A stretch of 44,896 nucleotides of DNA from Polyangiaceae bacterium (GCA_025936115.1 JAICTZ010000054.1:1-44896), one strand, 5' to 3'; shown: positions 1 through 8,027, counted from the first letter of the stretch. Notes: generated by a model not told the origin, from the sequence alone. Made by a program: numbers and translations.

Positions 1-228
1 AGCGGTGGCGCGGCGACGTTCGGCGGCGGCGGTCGCAATACGATGGGTGGCGGCGGTCGCGCATCGGGCAGCGGTGGCGCATCGACGTTCGGCGGCGGCG
101 GTCGCAATACGATGGGTGGCGGCGGTCGCGCATCGGGCAGCGGTGGCGCATCGACGTTCGGCGGCGGTGGTCGCGCGTCGGGCAGCGGTGGCGCATCGAC
201 GTTCGGCGGCGGTGGCCGCACGGCCGTT
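1..228 (+). repeat. Tandem repeat, 69-bp unit with 45-bp short units
   Basis: Positions 1-69 and 70-138 are near-identical copies of a 69-bp unit (23 codons). They are followed by a shortened 45-bp unit at 139-183 that has lost the NTM-GGGGR segment, then a diverging copy from 184. All unit lengths are multiples of three, so copy-number change would keep the Gly-rich frame open. Confidence 0.85.
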
Positions 229-264
229 GGCGGTGCGGGTACCGGTACGGCAGGCGGCGGCTGA
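1..264 (+). CDS. C-terminal end of a Gly-rich repeat protein (partial)
   Basis: The frame is open from the first base to a TGA at 262-264, so this is the tail of a gene that starts left of the window. The product is almost entirely Gly, Arg, Ser, Ala and Thr, built from blocks such as STFGGGGR, NTMGGGGR and ASGSGGA. It looks like the low-complexity Gly-rich linkers or tails of secreted myxobacterial proteins. No catalytic domain is visible and no function can be assigned. A second frame (5-271) is also open, but it encodes an Arg/Ala/Val run that simply mirrors the repeat. The Gly-rich frame is chosen because it is open to the edge and matches linkers elsewhere in the window. Confidence 0.6.
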   Translation, partial: SGGAATFGGGGRNTMGGGGRASGSGGASTFGGGGRNTMGGGGRASGSGGASTFGGGGRASGSGGASTFGGGGRTAVGGAGTGTAGGG

Positions 265-278
265 GCGTTAGGCTTCTG

Positions 279-310
279 GGGAGCGTGTCGACTCGAGTCA
301 GCACGCTCCC
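279..310 (+). terminator. Nested hairpin, probable terminator of the Gly-rich gene
   Basis: GGGAGCGTG (279-287) pairs with CACGCTCCC (302-310). The loop contains a second palindrome, GACTCGAGTC (290-299). The hairpin lies 15 bases after the stop codon. Only a weak T-rich stretch (TCGTCGTTTA) follows, so intrinsic termination is likely but not certain. Confidence 0.55.
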
Positions 311-374
311 TCGTCGTTTATCGTGCGCCCTCGTGCTCGAAGTCGCCGTCTAGCAGTGTAAGCTGACGCCGCCG

Positions 375-1925
375 ATGGCGCTCAGGCGGTGGTTCATAGC
401 GCGCTATCTCACGGCCGATCCTCGCGCGCTCGGCGTCGGTAGGATAGTGCTCGCGGTCGTGCTGTTGCTCGATCTCGCGCGTCGCGCGCGCGATCTCGAG
501 ACTTGGTACACGAACTACGGGCTGCTTCCGAACCACACGACGCTGTGGAAGCCGCCGTTCGACTACACGCTCTCGCTCTTCTTCACCGCGTCGTTGCCGT
601 CAGAGGCCGGCTTCGGCTTCCTCGTGTGCGGCGTCTTCTACCTGATGCTGCTCGTCGGCGTGAAGACGCGCTTCGCGCAGGTAACGAGCCTGCTCGCCGT
701 GCTCAGCCTGCACGGGCGCTGCGAGTTCGTGCAGAACGGCGGCGACGCCGTCTTGAGCGAGCTCGCGCTCTGGACGTGCTTCTTGCCGATGGGCCGGCGC
801 TACTCGATCGATGCCGTGCGCGCGGCGCGCGCGAACGGCGAGCGCTGGCGGGAGCGGGCGAATACACCCGTGGTTTCGCTGGGCGCGCTCGTCGTCATCC
901 TGCAGCTGACGGTCATTTACCTCTTCAACGCGCTGCAGAAGACCGGCTGGACCTGGCGGGAGGGCGCGGTCGTCCACTACATGCTCTACCAAGCGTGTAA
1001 CGACACCGCGCTCGCGGTGCTCGTCCGGGACCACTTCACGCCGCTGCACTCGAAGATCCTGACGTACACGGCCTGGGCGATCGAAGGCACTCTGCCGGTG
1101 CTCATCCTGTCGCCGTTGTTCATGCGCTGGACGCGCCGAGGCGCAGTGCTGCTCGTCGTTGCGCTACACCTCGGGTTCGCGACATTTCTGAACCTCGGCA
1201 TCTTCGTGCCGGCCATGATCGCCTACACGCCGTACTTGCTCGTCCCGGCGGACTGGGACGTCCTCGAGCGGGTAGTCGATCGGTGGGATGCGGAAGCACT
1301 GCTCGCCAAGGCACGAGCGCCGCTCCGTCGCGCGTTCGAATGGCTCGTCGCTCACGCCGCGGCTCCGGCGAGCGACGCCTCCGCGGGTGCAAGCCTGTTT
1401 GCACGTCGCGAGCTCGGGGAGGGGGTGCTCGCGGTGTTCGCTGCCTGCGCGACCTCGCAGGTGCTCGTCGAAAACAACACGGTCACTCACTTCGATCCCA
1501 CGTGGCAGCCACGCTGGATGCACGCGGCCGCTTCCTACGTGCAGGCGTTTCAGGGCTGGGCGATGTACGCCCCCGATCCCCCGACGAGCGATCTGGACAT
1601 CGTCGTCGACGCGATCACCCGCGACGGCCGCCACGTCGATCCCTTCAACGAGGCGGCGAGTCCGGCCAACCGTCACCCTGGCAAGCGCATTCCACCGCGC
1701 CTCGGTCAGGACGTGTTCTTCTTCGCCTACGTGCTCCGGTTGCCCTGGACGCCCGACTATTACCAGGCGTTCCAGGAGTGGATCTTGAACTACCCCCGCC
1801 GCACCGGTCGGGCCGAGGACACCGTCGTCTCCTTCGAGGCATTTCTCGTCGAGCAGGACAGTCCGCCGCCCGGCGAGCACACACCGAAGAATCTGCGCTC
1901 GCGCACGCTCGTGAAATACCCCTAG
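375..1925 (+). CDS. HTTM-domain (vitamin K-dependent carboxylase-like) membrane protein
   Basis: The 516-residue product resembles HTTM (horizontally transferred transmembrane) proteins, a bacterial family related to vitamin K-dependent gamma-carboxylase. The N-terminal 300 or so residues hold several hydrophobic helices, including GVGRIVLAVVLLLDL near residue 20. The family-like segment DLETWYTNYGLLPNH lies in the first loop, followed by segments around VVSLGALVVILQLTVIYLF and AVLLVVALHLGFATF. The last 170 residues are soluble-looking and contain one more hydrophobic stretch (ELGEGVLAVFAACAT). The substrate is unknown; known relatives carboxylate glutamate, but most bacterial members are uncharacterised. 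The ATG start is the first in frame. The gene stands alone and converges on the methyltransferase gene. Confidence 0.75.
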   Translation: MALRRWFIARYLTADPRALGVGRIVLAVVLLLDLARRARDLETWYTNYGLLPNHTTLWKPPFDYTLSLFFTASLPSEAGFGFLVCGVFYLMLLVGVKTRFAQVTSLLAVLSLHGRCEFVQNGGDAVLSELALWTCFLPMGRRYSIDAVRAARANGERWRERANTPVVSLGALVVILQLTVIYLFNALQKTGWTWREGAVVHYMLYQACNDTALAVLVRDHFTPLHSKILTYTAWAIEGTLPVLILSPLFMRWTRRGAVLLVVALHLGFATFLNLGIFVPAMIAYTPYLLVPADWDVLERVVDRWDAEALLAKARAPLRRAFEWLVAHAAAPASDASAGASLFARRELGEGVLAVFAACATSQVLVENNTVTHFDPTWQPRWMHAAASYVQAFQGWAMYAPDPPTSDLDIVVDAITRDGRHVDPFNEAASPANRHPGKRIPPRLGQDVFFFAYVLRLPWTPDYYQAFQEWILNYPRRTGRAEDTVVSFEAFLVEQDSPPPGEHTPKNLRSRTLVKYP

Positions 1926-1946
1926 GCTCGAGCCCCGAACTCGAGC
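1926..1946. terminator. Hairpin between convergent genes
   Basis: A perfect 7-bp stem, GCTCGAG (1926-1932) and CTCGAGC (1940-1946), has the loop CCCCGAA. It fills almost the whole 24-bp gap between the HTTM gene and the methyltransferase gene. It has no T-run on either side, so a bidirectional terminator role is inferred only from position. Confidence 0.4.
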
Positions 1947-1949
1947 TGT

Positions 1950-3005
1950 TCAGTCGCCGGATTCCCACGGGAAGTAGCCGTGGATCCCGAACGTCTGCGA
2001 CGGCACGGGGCTGCCGTTGAGCTCGGCGTCGAAATACGCCGTGTAGCTCGACTGCGGATTGGCCCGGAGCACGAGCGAGCCGCGCAGGCGATCGCCGATC
2101 GCTACGTGAATCGAGTCCTTCAAGACGAAGCGCAGCTGGAGCCAGTGGGTCTCGATTGCGTCGGGAGCGGTGCTCAGGATCACACGCTCGGTCGACCCCT
2201 CGAACGAGACGTCGAACCAACCGGCAAGTCCGTGGACAGGTCCCGGATGTGCCGCGACGAACTCGAACGGCAGCGTGATCTCGGCGAGTGCTTCGAGCGG
2301 CAGCCGTTCGAAGTCGAACGCTTGCACGACGGGATTGCTCATCAGCTGGTGCGGCGGCACGTGGCCGAGCGCCGGCATCCAGAAGAGCTCTTCGGTCGCG
2401 GCGCCCGCCATCGCGGTGAGATCGACGCCGTAAAAGTCCTTTTGCTCCCAAAAAGCAGCCGCCGTGTGGCGCGCTTGCTGCAGCTTCGGATCGATGAAAG
2501 GGGCGAGCCAAACACGCCCCTGGCCCGGAAACATGCGTCCGCCGGGCTTCAAGAAGCGATCGCGCGCGAGCACGAACGCCTCGACCATGCGTTCGTGGAA
2601 CAGGAAGAAGCCCCACGGCTCCGAGATGATGACGTCCACCTTTTCGGGTAGCTCGAGCACGTCGAGGCGCGCCCGCACGACCTCGACGCGATCTTGCATG
2701 CCGTTCGCCGCGACGAGCCGCCGCGCGTACTCCGCGGACGGCGTGCCCTCGACCGCGTAAACCTTACGCGCGCCGGCCTGCGCGGCAAAAAGCGAGAGGA
2801 TGCCGCTGCCCGCGCCGACGTCGAGCACGGCTTTGCCTTCGAAGTCCGAGCGATTGTGCGTGATGCCGCGGTGGTAAGCGCCCGTCCGCTGCGCGTCGAG
2901 CAGCATGTGCTGCTGGTTGGCCAGGAATTGATAGTGAATGGAATGGAGGGCGCTCCACTCCGGCAGCACCGGCACGAGGCCCGGCTTGGTGTCGGTCACG
3001 CTCAT
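1950..3005 (-). CDS. CARM1-like type I protein arginine methyltransferase
   Basis: This 351-residue protein matches the catalytic core of eukaryotic PRMTs, CARM1/PRMT4 most closely, along nearly its whole length. SAM motif I is VLDVGAGSGILS (60-71), and the acidic residue after beta-2 is E86. The double-E loop that grips the substrate arginine is SEPWGFFLFHERM, with E129 and E138 nine residues apart as in CARM1. A THW loop is present (H287), as is the SAM-binding arginine in RTGAY (R40). The beta-barrel keeps CARM1-like strings such as GLAGWFDVSF and STAP. The YFxxY helix is altered to HSIHY and keeps only the last Tyr (Y25). I recall the CARM1 landmarks from general knowledge; no alignment was run. 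Expected activity is asymmetric dimethylation of arginine, but activity is not shown. The gene lies 24 bp downstream of the zinc-ribbon/GYF gene and is probably cotranscribed with it. Confidence 0.85.
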   Translation of the reverse strand: MSVTDTKPGLVPVLPEWSALHSIHYQFLANQQHMLLDAQRTGAYHRGITHNRSDFEGKAVLDVGAGSGILSLFAAQAGARKVYAVEGTPSAEYARRLVAANGMQDRVEVVRARLDVLELPEKVDVIISEPWGFFLFHERMVEAFVLARDRFLKPGGRMFPGQGRVWLAPFIDPKLQQARHTAAAFWEQKDFYGVDLTAMAGAATEELFWMPALGHVPPHQLMSNPVVQAFDFERLPLEALAEITLPFEFVAAHPGPVHGLAGWFDVSFEGSTERVILSTAPDAIETHWLQLRFVLKDSIHVAIGDRLRGSLVLRANPQSSYTAYFDAELNGSPVPSQTFGIHGYFPWESGD

Positions 3006-3029
3006 GACGATGCCTTTGGTTTTTGTCGG

Positions 3030-4325
3030 TCAGCCCTTGGCGCTACAACGCATGTTGCACACGAGATCGGCCGGCGCGCAGCCGCACTTGTTGCCCTTGG
3101 GCTTCGGCGGGGCTGCGGGGGTCGAATCGCCGCCGCCCGCGGGGGGAGACGAGGTGCTCGACCCGGTGCTCTTCTTCGTTCCGCCGCCCGAGTGGTGAGG
3201 CGTATAAACGGGCTTCTTCTTCTCCGTGGAGGGCGCGTCTTCCGCGGTGCCCGAGCCGGTGGGGGGCGGCAGCGCGGCGAGCGTCGGAGTGGGAGTCGGC
3301 GTTGGCGCCGCAGTCGGGGCTACGACCGGCGGAGGCGGAGGCGCGACCACGACGGGCGGCGGCGTCGGCTTCAAGATCACCGCGAGCGCGACGATCACCG
3401 CAGCAGCGACGATGGCGATCGCCAGAAAGAGCCCGGTCTTGCTCTTGGCGGGCGCTTCGGCGGACAAGCCGCCCACGGCGATGGGTGAGCCGAGGCCGAG
3501 GGGAGACGCGACGCCGAGCGGCGCGGTGGCGAGCGGTGCGATCGCGGGTGCGCCGAGGCTGGCTCCGCTGCCTGGCTCCGCTTTGACGGCGGCAGCCGTG
3601 AGCGCCTTCAGATCGATGAGGCCGGAGTCTTCGCGCGAGGCGGAGCTCGTCGCGGCGACGGACGAGCGTGTGCCGGTCGCCGACGGCTTCGACGCGGACG
3701 TGAGCGCGCTCAGAGAGAAGAGCACGGACGACTCGTTGCGCGCGCCGGTGGCGCCGGAGCTGCCGCTGCTCGCGTCGGGGGCGCTCGTCGCGACCTCGTC
3801 CTCGCTCCCGGCGCGGTCGATGCGGCCGAACAAATCGCTCGCCCCACCGCGGGCGGGACGCGCGGCGGCGCGCGCGGCGCTCGCGGCGTTCTGCGAGGCG
3901 CCGCCTTCCCACGGCGAGGCGGCTTTCGGCGCGGAACCGCGTGGCGCGCTCTGGCCGCCGCTGATGGCGTCCATGATGTCACCGACGTCGGCGAGCGGCT
4001 TCCAATCGGCGAAGCCGTCGGCCCATACGTAGGTTTCACCGGTGATCTGCCCGGCGTTGTAGGCGGTGACGATGTCGGCGAGCGACATCGTGCGCTGATC
4101 GCCTTCTCCGAGGTCGACCGAGTACTCGGTTCCGGCTGCTTCCATGGGGTCTGGGGTTTCCGTGGCGTCGGCGCTTGCGCTGGTGGTCACTTGTGGGGGG
4201 TTCACTTTACCGTCAATCACGATGGTGGCGCCGCACTTGCGGCAACGAATCTTGGCGAGACGAGAAACGACCTTCTCGTCGGAGATCGAATACTTGGCGG
4301 AGCAGGAGGGACAGGAGATCTTCAC
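3030..4325 (-). CDS. Zinc-ribbon/GYF-domain single-pass membrane protein
   Basis: The 431-residue protein starts with an MJ0042-type zinc ribbon (MKISCPSCSAKY...RCRKCG; C5, C8, C28, C31). A GYF_2-like domain follows at about 67-120 (YVWADGFADWKPLADV), then a disordered Ala/Ser/Arg-rich segment with AARPARGGASDLFGR. One membrane helix (TGLFLAIAIVAAAVIVALAVIL) precedes a Pro-rich tail ending in a Cys cluster, CGCAPADLVCNMRC. The likely topology is cytoplasmic N-terminus and periplasmic tail. Zinc-ribbon/GYF membrane proteins are common in myxobacteria; the gliding protein GltJ of Myxococcus xanthus uses such modules to contact MglA and AglZ. GYF domains usually bind Pro-rich peptides. The partner here is unknown. 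The gene is first of a probable two-gene unit with the arginine methyltransferase. Confidence 0.8.
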   Translation of the reverse strand: MKISCPSCSAKYSISDEKVVSRLAKIRCRKCGATIVIDGKVNPPQVTTSASADATETPDPMEAAGTEYSVDLGEGDQRTMSLADIVTAYNAGQITGETYVWADGFADWKPLADVGDIMDAISGGQSAPRGSAPKAASPWEGGASQNAASAARAAARPARGGASDLFGRIDRAGSEDEVATSAPDASSGSSGATGARNESSVLFSLSALTSASKPSATGTRSSVAATSSASREDSGLIDLKALTAAAVKAEPGSGASLGAPAIAPLATAPLGVASPLGLGSPIAVGGLSAEAPAKSKTGLFLAIAIVAAAVIVALAVILKPTPPPVVVAPPPPPVVAPTAAPTPTPTPTLAALPPPTGSGTAEDAPSTEKKKPVYTPHHSGGGTKKSTGSSTSSPPAGGGDSTPAAPPKPKGNKCGCAPADLVCNMRCSAKG

Positions 4326-4410
4326 TTAGCGGCCTCGCAACGGCCCGACGCAAGGGGGCCAGCGCAAAATACGGTGACGAGCGCGGTTTGGTCTAGAGCC
4401 GCCTACCAGA

Positions 4411-4427
4411 GGGCCTAAAAATGGCCC
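4411..4427. terminator. Hairpin in the gap downstream of the J-protein gene
   Basis: GGGCC (4411-4415) and GGCCC (4423-4427) flank the A-rich loop TAAAAAT. It lies in the 232-bp gap between the J-domain gene (stop at 4558) and the zinc-ribbon gene (start at 4325), all on the minus strand. The gap should also hold the zinc-ribbon gene's promoter, which I could not pinpoint. The stem is short, so confidence is low. Confidence 0.3.
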
Positions 4428-4557
4428 GGGGGCCGATCGTTTTAGCCATATTCGAGGCGTCGCGCCAGGTCGGGCCGGAAGCCGGGCCAGAAACCTGGTC
4501 AGACCCGGAAAGTCGCCTCCGGCTTGGCTTCTCGCGGCGGTTTCGGGACGGGCGAGC

Positions 4558-5121
4558 TCAGCGCGCATCGGGCTCGCTTCCGAGCTTCACGAGGGCGTTC
4601 AGCGCCGCAAGCCGATCGGCCAAATCCGGATTCGGCGCGTCCTCGGCGCGAAGTGCGCGCAAGAGCTCGTCGGCCGCGCGCCCGAGCAAGCCTTGGGTGA
4701 TGAAATCTTCGGCGCGCTTGGCGTAGAGCCTCGCTGCTGCGGTGCGGCACAGCTCGTCGAGCGACCGCGCGCCCGTCGCGCGCCGTTCACTTTCGCCTTC
4801 GAGTCGTAAGAGGCCCTTGGCGAGCGCGAGGTCGTAGCGGGCGCGCTCGGCGTCGGACGACAAGACGCGATACGCCTCGACGCCGCGCTGGAAGATGCGC
4901 GTCACCATCTGACGCGACGCAGGCTCGAGATCGAGCTGAGCATCGGGGTGAAAGGCCAGCGCGAACTCGTGGAACGCGTCGCGGATCGCGCGAGCGTCGG
5001 CGATCTGCAAGACGCCGAGGATCTCGTAATAGGTGGCGTCGTCGAGCACGTCGTTCCACGCCGCGAGGTGCAACAGATCGAGTTTTTCGCCGCGGGGCGG
5101 CACAGGCACGGGGTCGGGCAC
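4558..5121 (-). CDS. J-domain (DnaJ-like) co-chaperone
   Basis: The 187-residue protein has a J domain at about 30-103: YYEILGV, the invariant HPD at 58-60, and the helix IV region VEAYRVLSSDAERARYDLA. It lacks the Gly/Phe linker and zinc fingers of DnaJ. The last 80 residues are helical and repeat-like (FITQGLLGRAADELLRALRAED), possibly one or two TPR-like hairpins. J domains stimulate the ATPase of an Hsp70. The obvious partner is the DnaK-like protein whose stop codon lies 6 bp upstream, and translational coupling is likely because the GTG start has only a weak ribosome binding site. Confidence 0.85.
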   Translation of the reverse strand: MPDPVPVPPRGEKLDLLHLAAWNDVLDDATYYEILGVLQIADARAIRDAFHEFALAFHPDAQLDLEPASRQMVTRIFQRGVEAYRVLSSDAERARYDLALAKGLLRLEGESERRATGARSLDELCRTAAARLYAKRAEDFITQGLLGRAADELLRALRAEDAPNPDLADRLAALNALVKLGSEPDAR

Positions 5122-5127
5122 CGTGAC

Positions 5128-7473
5128 TCAGCCCGTTCGCTGCGCCGCGTGCCGCGCGGCGAGACCCTCGAGCTCGCGCGCTTGCGGCAACCCGACGAGC
5201 GTCAATTGCGCTTCGGTGGCGCGGCCCGTGCCGAGGTCGCGCGCGCTCACGTTGAGCATACCGTTCGTGTCGAGCGCGAACGTGACCGCGATTTCGACGT
5301 TGCCGCGCGGCGCAGGCCGCAGCGCGGAGAGCTCGAGCTCTCCGAGCAGCGTGTTCTCGCCGAAGCGCGTCGATTCGCCCTGGCCGACGCGCACGCGCAC
5401 GGTCGTCTGGTCGTCGACGGCGGTCGCGAACGTGCGGGTCCGGTCGCACGGCACGGGCGTGTTGCGCGCGATGAGCGCGTCGCAGTAGCCGCCGACCGTC
5501 TCGACCGACAACGTGAGCGGCGTCACGTCGATGAGCACGGGCGCGGGCAGCGCCGGCGCGGCTTCGACGGGTGGGCGGCGTCGCGAGCTCGGTGGAGGCT
5601 CGGGCGCGATCACGGGCATCACCGGGGACACGAGGACACGCTTGGTGACCTCGTCGGGCGCTTCGGGTAGCGGCAACGACGCTTCGTCGAGCGCCGCCTC
5701 CGCTTCGAGCGGCGTTTCGAGCGTATCGGGCGCCAGGCTCTCGAAGGGTGCGGGGGCGGAAGCGGGCGCCGAGGACAGCGGCACGGCCGAAATCGGTACC
5801 GAAGAAATCGGCACCGATGAGATCGGCACCGAAGAAATGGGCGCTTCGTCGTCCGAGCTCTCACGCAGGCGCCGCGTCACTTCGTCGAGCGCGCTCGCGG
5901 GTTCAGGCGCGACGGCTTGCTCGATGTCCGCTTCGGCGATGAAAGGATCGGTGGTTCGCGCGACCGATTGTGACGGCTCGGCGGGTGCTCGCTCGAGCTC
6001 GGCGCCAAGGCCGGTGCCGGTCTTCACGCGGCCGCGCGCGCCAAGTCCGAGCAGCGTGGCGGCCGGCGTAGCCTGCGGCACGGTCGCGCTCGGCGCGCGT
6101 GCCGGCGGCTGCAGCCCTGGTCGCGTCGGCGCTTTTTGGCGCGGCTCGAACGGCTTCGTCTCCGGGTTCGCCTCCTCGGCCGCGTCGAGCATGCTGCTCA
6201 GGCGCAGTCGCCCGACGTCAGCGGGTGAGCGCGGGCCACCCGGCGGCAAGGTGCCGCGCCGGACGCCCGGCTCGGTGCTCGCGCGGCGCGCGGCGGCGGG
6301 CGGCGGCGGGATAGCGCTCTTGCGCCGCTCGGCGCCGGCGAGCGCGCTCGCCTGAATCGCCGCGCCCATGGCGACCACCTCGTCGGGGCTCAAATGGTGC
6401 TCGCCCGGACGGCGGAAAAACTCTTCGACGCGGCGCTGCACGAGCGGGATGCGCGTCGAGCCGCCGACCAGGAGCACCTGATCGAGGTCGCCCACGGAAA
6501 GCCGCGCGGCGCCGAGCGCGTCGCGGCACACGTCGAACGTCTGTTCGATGATGGGCTCGGCGAGCGTCTCGAGCTCGGTGCGCGACAGCGTGAAGGTGAG
6601 GTCGAGCGCTTTGCCACCCGCGCCGTGGGTGAGCTCGCGCACGATGGTCGTCGCGGTCGGGGCCTGCGAGAGCTCGTGCTTGAGCTGCTCGGCGGCGAGC
6701 CGGAAGCGATCGAAGAGGATCGGATCGGCGCGCGCGTCGTAACGGTGCTGGCGGAGCGCCTGTTCCGCCATGCGCTCGGCGATGGCGAGATCGATGTCGT
6801 CGCCGCCGAGGAACGTGTTGCCTGCCGTGGCGAGCACCTCGAAGACGTTGTTCGCCAGATCGAGCAGGGTCACGTCGAACGTGCCGCCGCCGAAATCGTA
6901 GACGACGAGCCGCTCGGAAGTGCCCTTGCCGTAGCCGTAGGCGAGGGCGGCGGCCGTCGGCTCGTTCAGGATGCGCAAGACCTCGAGCCCCGCGACGCGC
7001 GCGGCGACCTTCGTGGCGGCTCGCTGCAGATCGTTGAAATTGGCCGGCACCGTGATGACGGCACGCTCCACGTCGGCGCCGAGCGCAGTCTCCGCCACGG
7101 CGCGCGCCTTGCGCAGCACGAACGCGCTGATCTCGGGCAGCGTGTACGTCTCCCCGCGCACGGCGATGAGCGCCGCTTGGCCCGGACCCTCGCGCATGTC
7201 GAACGGCAAGCGCGAGCGGGTACGTTGGACCTCCTCGGTGTCCCAGCTGCGCCCGATCAGCCGCTTGACGGAGTAAACCGTGCTCTTCGGGTCGATGGTG
7301 CGTCGGGCGCGCGCCGGGCTGCCGACGAGCACGCTGCCGTTCGGGTGGAACGAGACGACCGAAGGGATCAGCGTGTGCCCCTCCTCGTCGGCGAGCGCTT
7401 GCGCCGTGCCGTTCCGGAACGCGCCGACCACCGTGTTGGTCGTCCCGAGATCGATACCGACGACTTCGCTCAC
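5128..7473 (-). CDS. DnaK-like Hsp70 with long interdomain insert and no lid
   Basis: The 781-residue protein has a complete Hsp70 nucleotide-binding domain (about 1-375): GIDLGTTNTVVG, NEPTAAALAYGYG, DFGGGTFDVT, VGGSTRIP. Hsp70s have a short hydrophobic linker next; here there are about 265 low-complexity residues (about 376-643), rich in Pro, Ala and Ser, with a repeated ISSVP motif. A beta substrate-binding domain follows (about 644-781), starting VLIDVTPLTLSVETVGG. The alpha-helical lid is absent. The GTG at 7473 is chosen because GGAGGTGA precedes it and it overlaps the upstream stop as GTGA; a longer open frame runs to 7548 but has no Hsp70 sequence. It is a chaperone-like ATPase, probably not the housekeeping DnaK, working with the adjacent J protein. 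Confidence 0.9.
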   Translation of the reverse strand: MSEVVGIDLGTTNTVVGAFRNGTAQALADEEGHTLIPSVVSFHPNGSVLVGSPARARRTIDPKSTVYSVKRLIGRSWDTEEVQRTRSRLPFDMREGPGQAALIAVRGETYTLPEISAFVLRKARAVAETALGADVERAVITVPANFNDLQRAATKVAARVAGLEVLRILNEPTAAALAYGYGKGTSERLVVYDFGGGTFDVTLLDLANNVFEVLATAGNTFLGGDDIDLAIAERMAEQALRQHRYDARADPILFDRFRLAAEQLKHELSQAPTATTIVRELTHGAGGKALDLTFTLSRTELETLAEPIIEQTFDVCRDALGAARLSVGDLDQVLLVGGSTRIPLVQRRVEEFFRRPGEHHLSPDEVVAMGAAIQASALAGAERRKSAIPPPPAAARRASTEPGVRRGTLPPGGPRSPADVGRLRLSSMLDAAEEANPETKPFEPRQKAPTRPGLQPPARAPSATVPQATPAATLLGLGARGRVKTGTGLGAELERAPAEPSQSVARTTDPFIAEADIEQAVAPEPASALDEVTRRLRESSDDEAPISSVPISSVPISSVPISAVPLSSAPASAPAPFESLAPDTLETPLEAEAALDEASLPLPEAPDEVTKRVLVSPVMPVIAPEPPPSSRRRPPVEAAPALPAPVLIDVTPLTLSVETVGGYCDALIARNTPVPCDRTRTFATAVDDQTTVRVRVGQGESTRFGENTLLGELELSALRPAPRGNVEIAVTFALDTNGMLNVSARDLGTGRATEAQLTLVGLPQARELEGLAARHAAQRTG
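5786..5845 (-). repeat. Four 15-bp tandem repeats in the Hsp70 insert
   Basis: Four consecutive 15-bp units (5786-5800, 5801-5815, 5816-5830, 5831-5845) vary around a shared GAAATCGGCACC-like core. On the minus strand they encode the ISSVP/ISAVP series in the disordered insert of the DnaK-like protein. In-frame slippage would change linker length without breaking the gene. Confidence 0.8.
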
Positions 7474-8027
7474 GAGCTCACCTCCAGGCGCGTGAGCTCG
7501 GCGAGCGCGGCGTCGTACCAGCGCTCGACTTGGGCCCGAAACGGCCACATCCAGCCGTAGTCGCCGCCCGTGAAGCGCCGCACGATGCCTTCACGCAAGA
7601 GCGGCGACCGCGCGCGTTCGACCCCCAAGAGCTCCGCCGTGGCGCGCAGCGTTTCGCGGTACGCCTCCCACTCGAGTCGCGCCCGGCCGTAGGCGAGGCC
7701 CAGGGGGAAAAAGGGCACGAGGTAGAGGAACGTCATCAGCGGTAAACCGTAGCGCTGCCGCTGCCGCAAATGAATGCGCTCGTGACGGAGCACGATCATT
7801 CGCTCGACTTCGCCCGTGCTCGCCCAGGTGTCCGGCGTGTACAGCGTCTTGCCGATCACGGTGTGATAGTGCGTGACGTAGGCGCGCTGGGCGCCGAACG
7901 TCACGAGCTTGAGCACGCGATCGAGCAAGAGCGAAAAGGGGCTCTCGCGCTTGGAGATCAGGCGAAACCCCGGAAATTCACGCGCGATCTCCTGGATTAG
8001 CTCGGCCGAGCTCACGCACGTCGTCAT
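7470..8027 (-). CDS. Hypothetical membrane-associated protein with HExxH motif
   Basis: I do not recognise this 185-residue family with certainty. It contains HERIH at 82-86, the HExxH pattern of zinc metallopeptidases. A hydrophobic stretch follows (LMTFLYLVPFFPLGLAYG, about 97-114), then LEWEAY (E119, E121), which could supply the third zinc ligand as in gluzincins. There is no signal peptide. It lies 29 bp downstream of fmt and overlaps the DnaK-like gene by 4 bp, so it is translationally coupled to the chaperone pair. A metalloprotease role is inferred from the motif alone; HExxH also occurs by chance, though the nearby helix and acidic residues fit. Confidence 0.65.
   Translation of the reverse strand: MTTCVSSAELIQEIAREFPGFRLISKRESPFSLLLDRVLKLVTFGAQRAYVTHYHTVIGKTLYTPDTWASTGEVERMIVLRHERIHLRQRQRYGLPLMTFLYLVPFFPLGLAYGRARLEWEAYRETLRATAELLGVERARSPLLREGIVRRFTGGDYGWMWPFRAQVERWYDAALAELTRLEVSS

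Noticed and set aside
7474..7548. Upstream start for the DnaK-like gene
   Set aside because: The extra 25 residues are not Hsp70-like and lie inside the HExxH gene; the GTG at 7473 has a good ribosome binding site and stop-start overlap.
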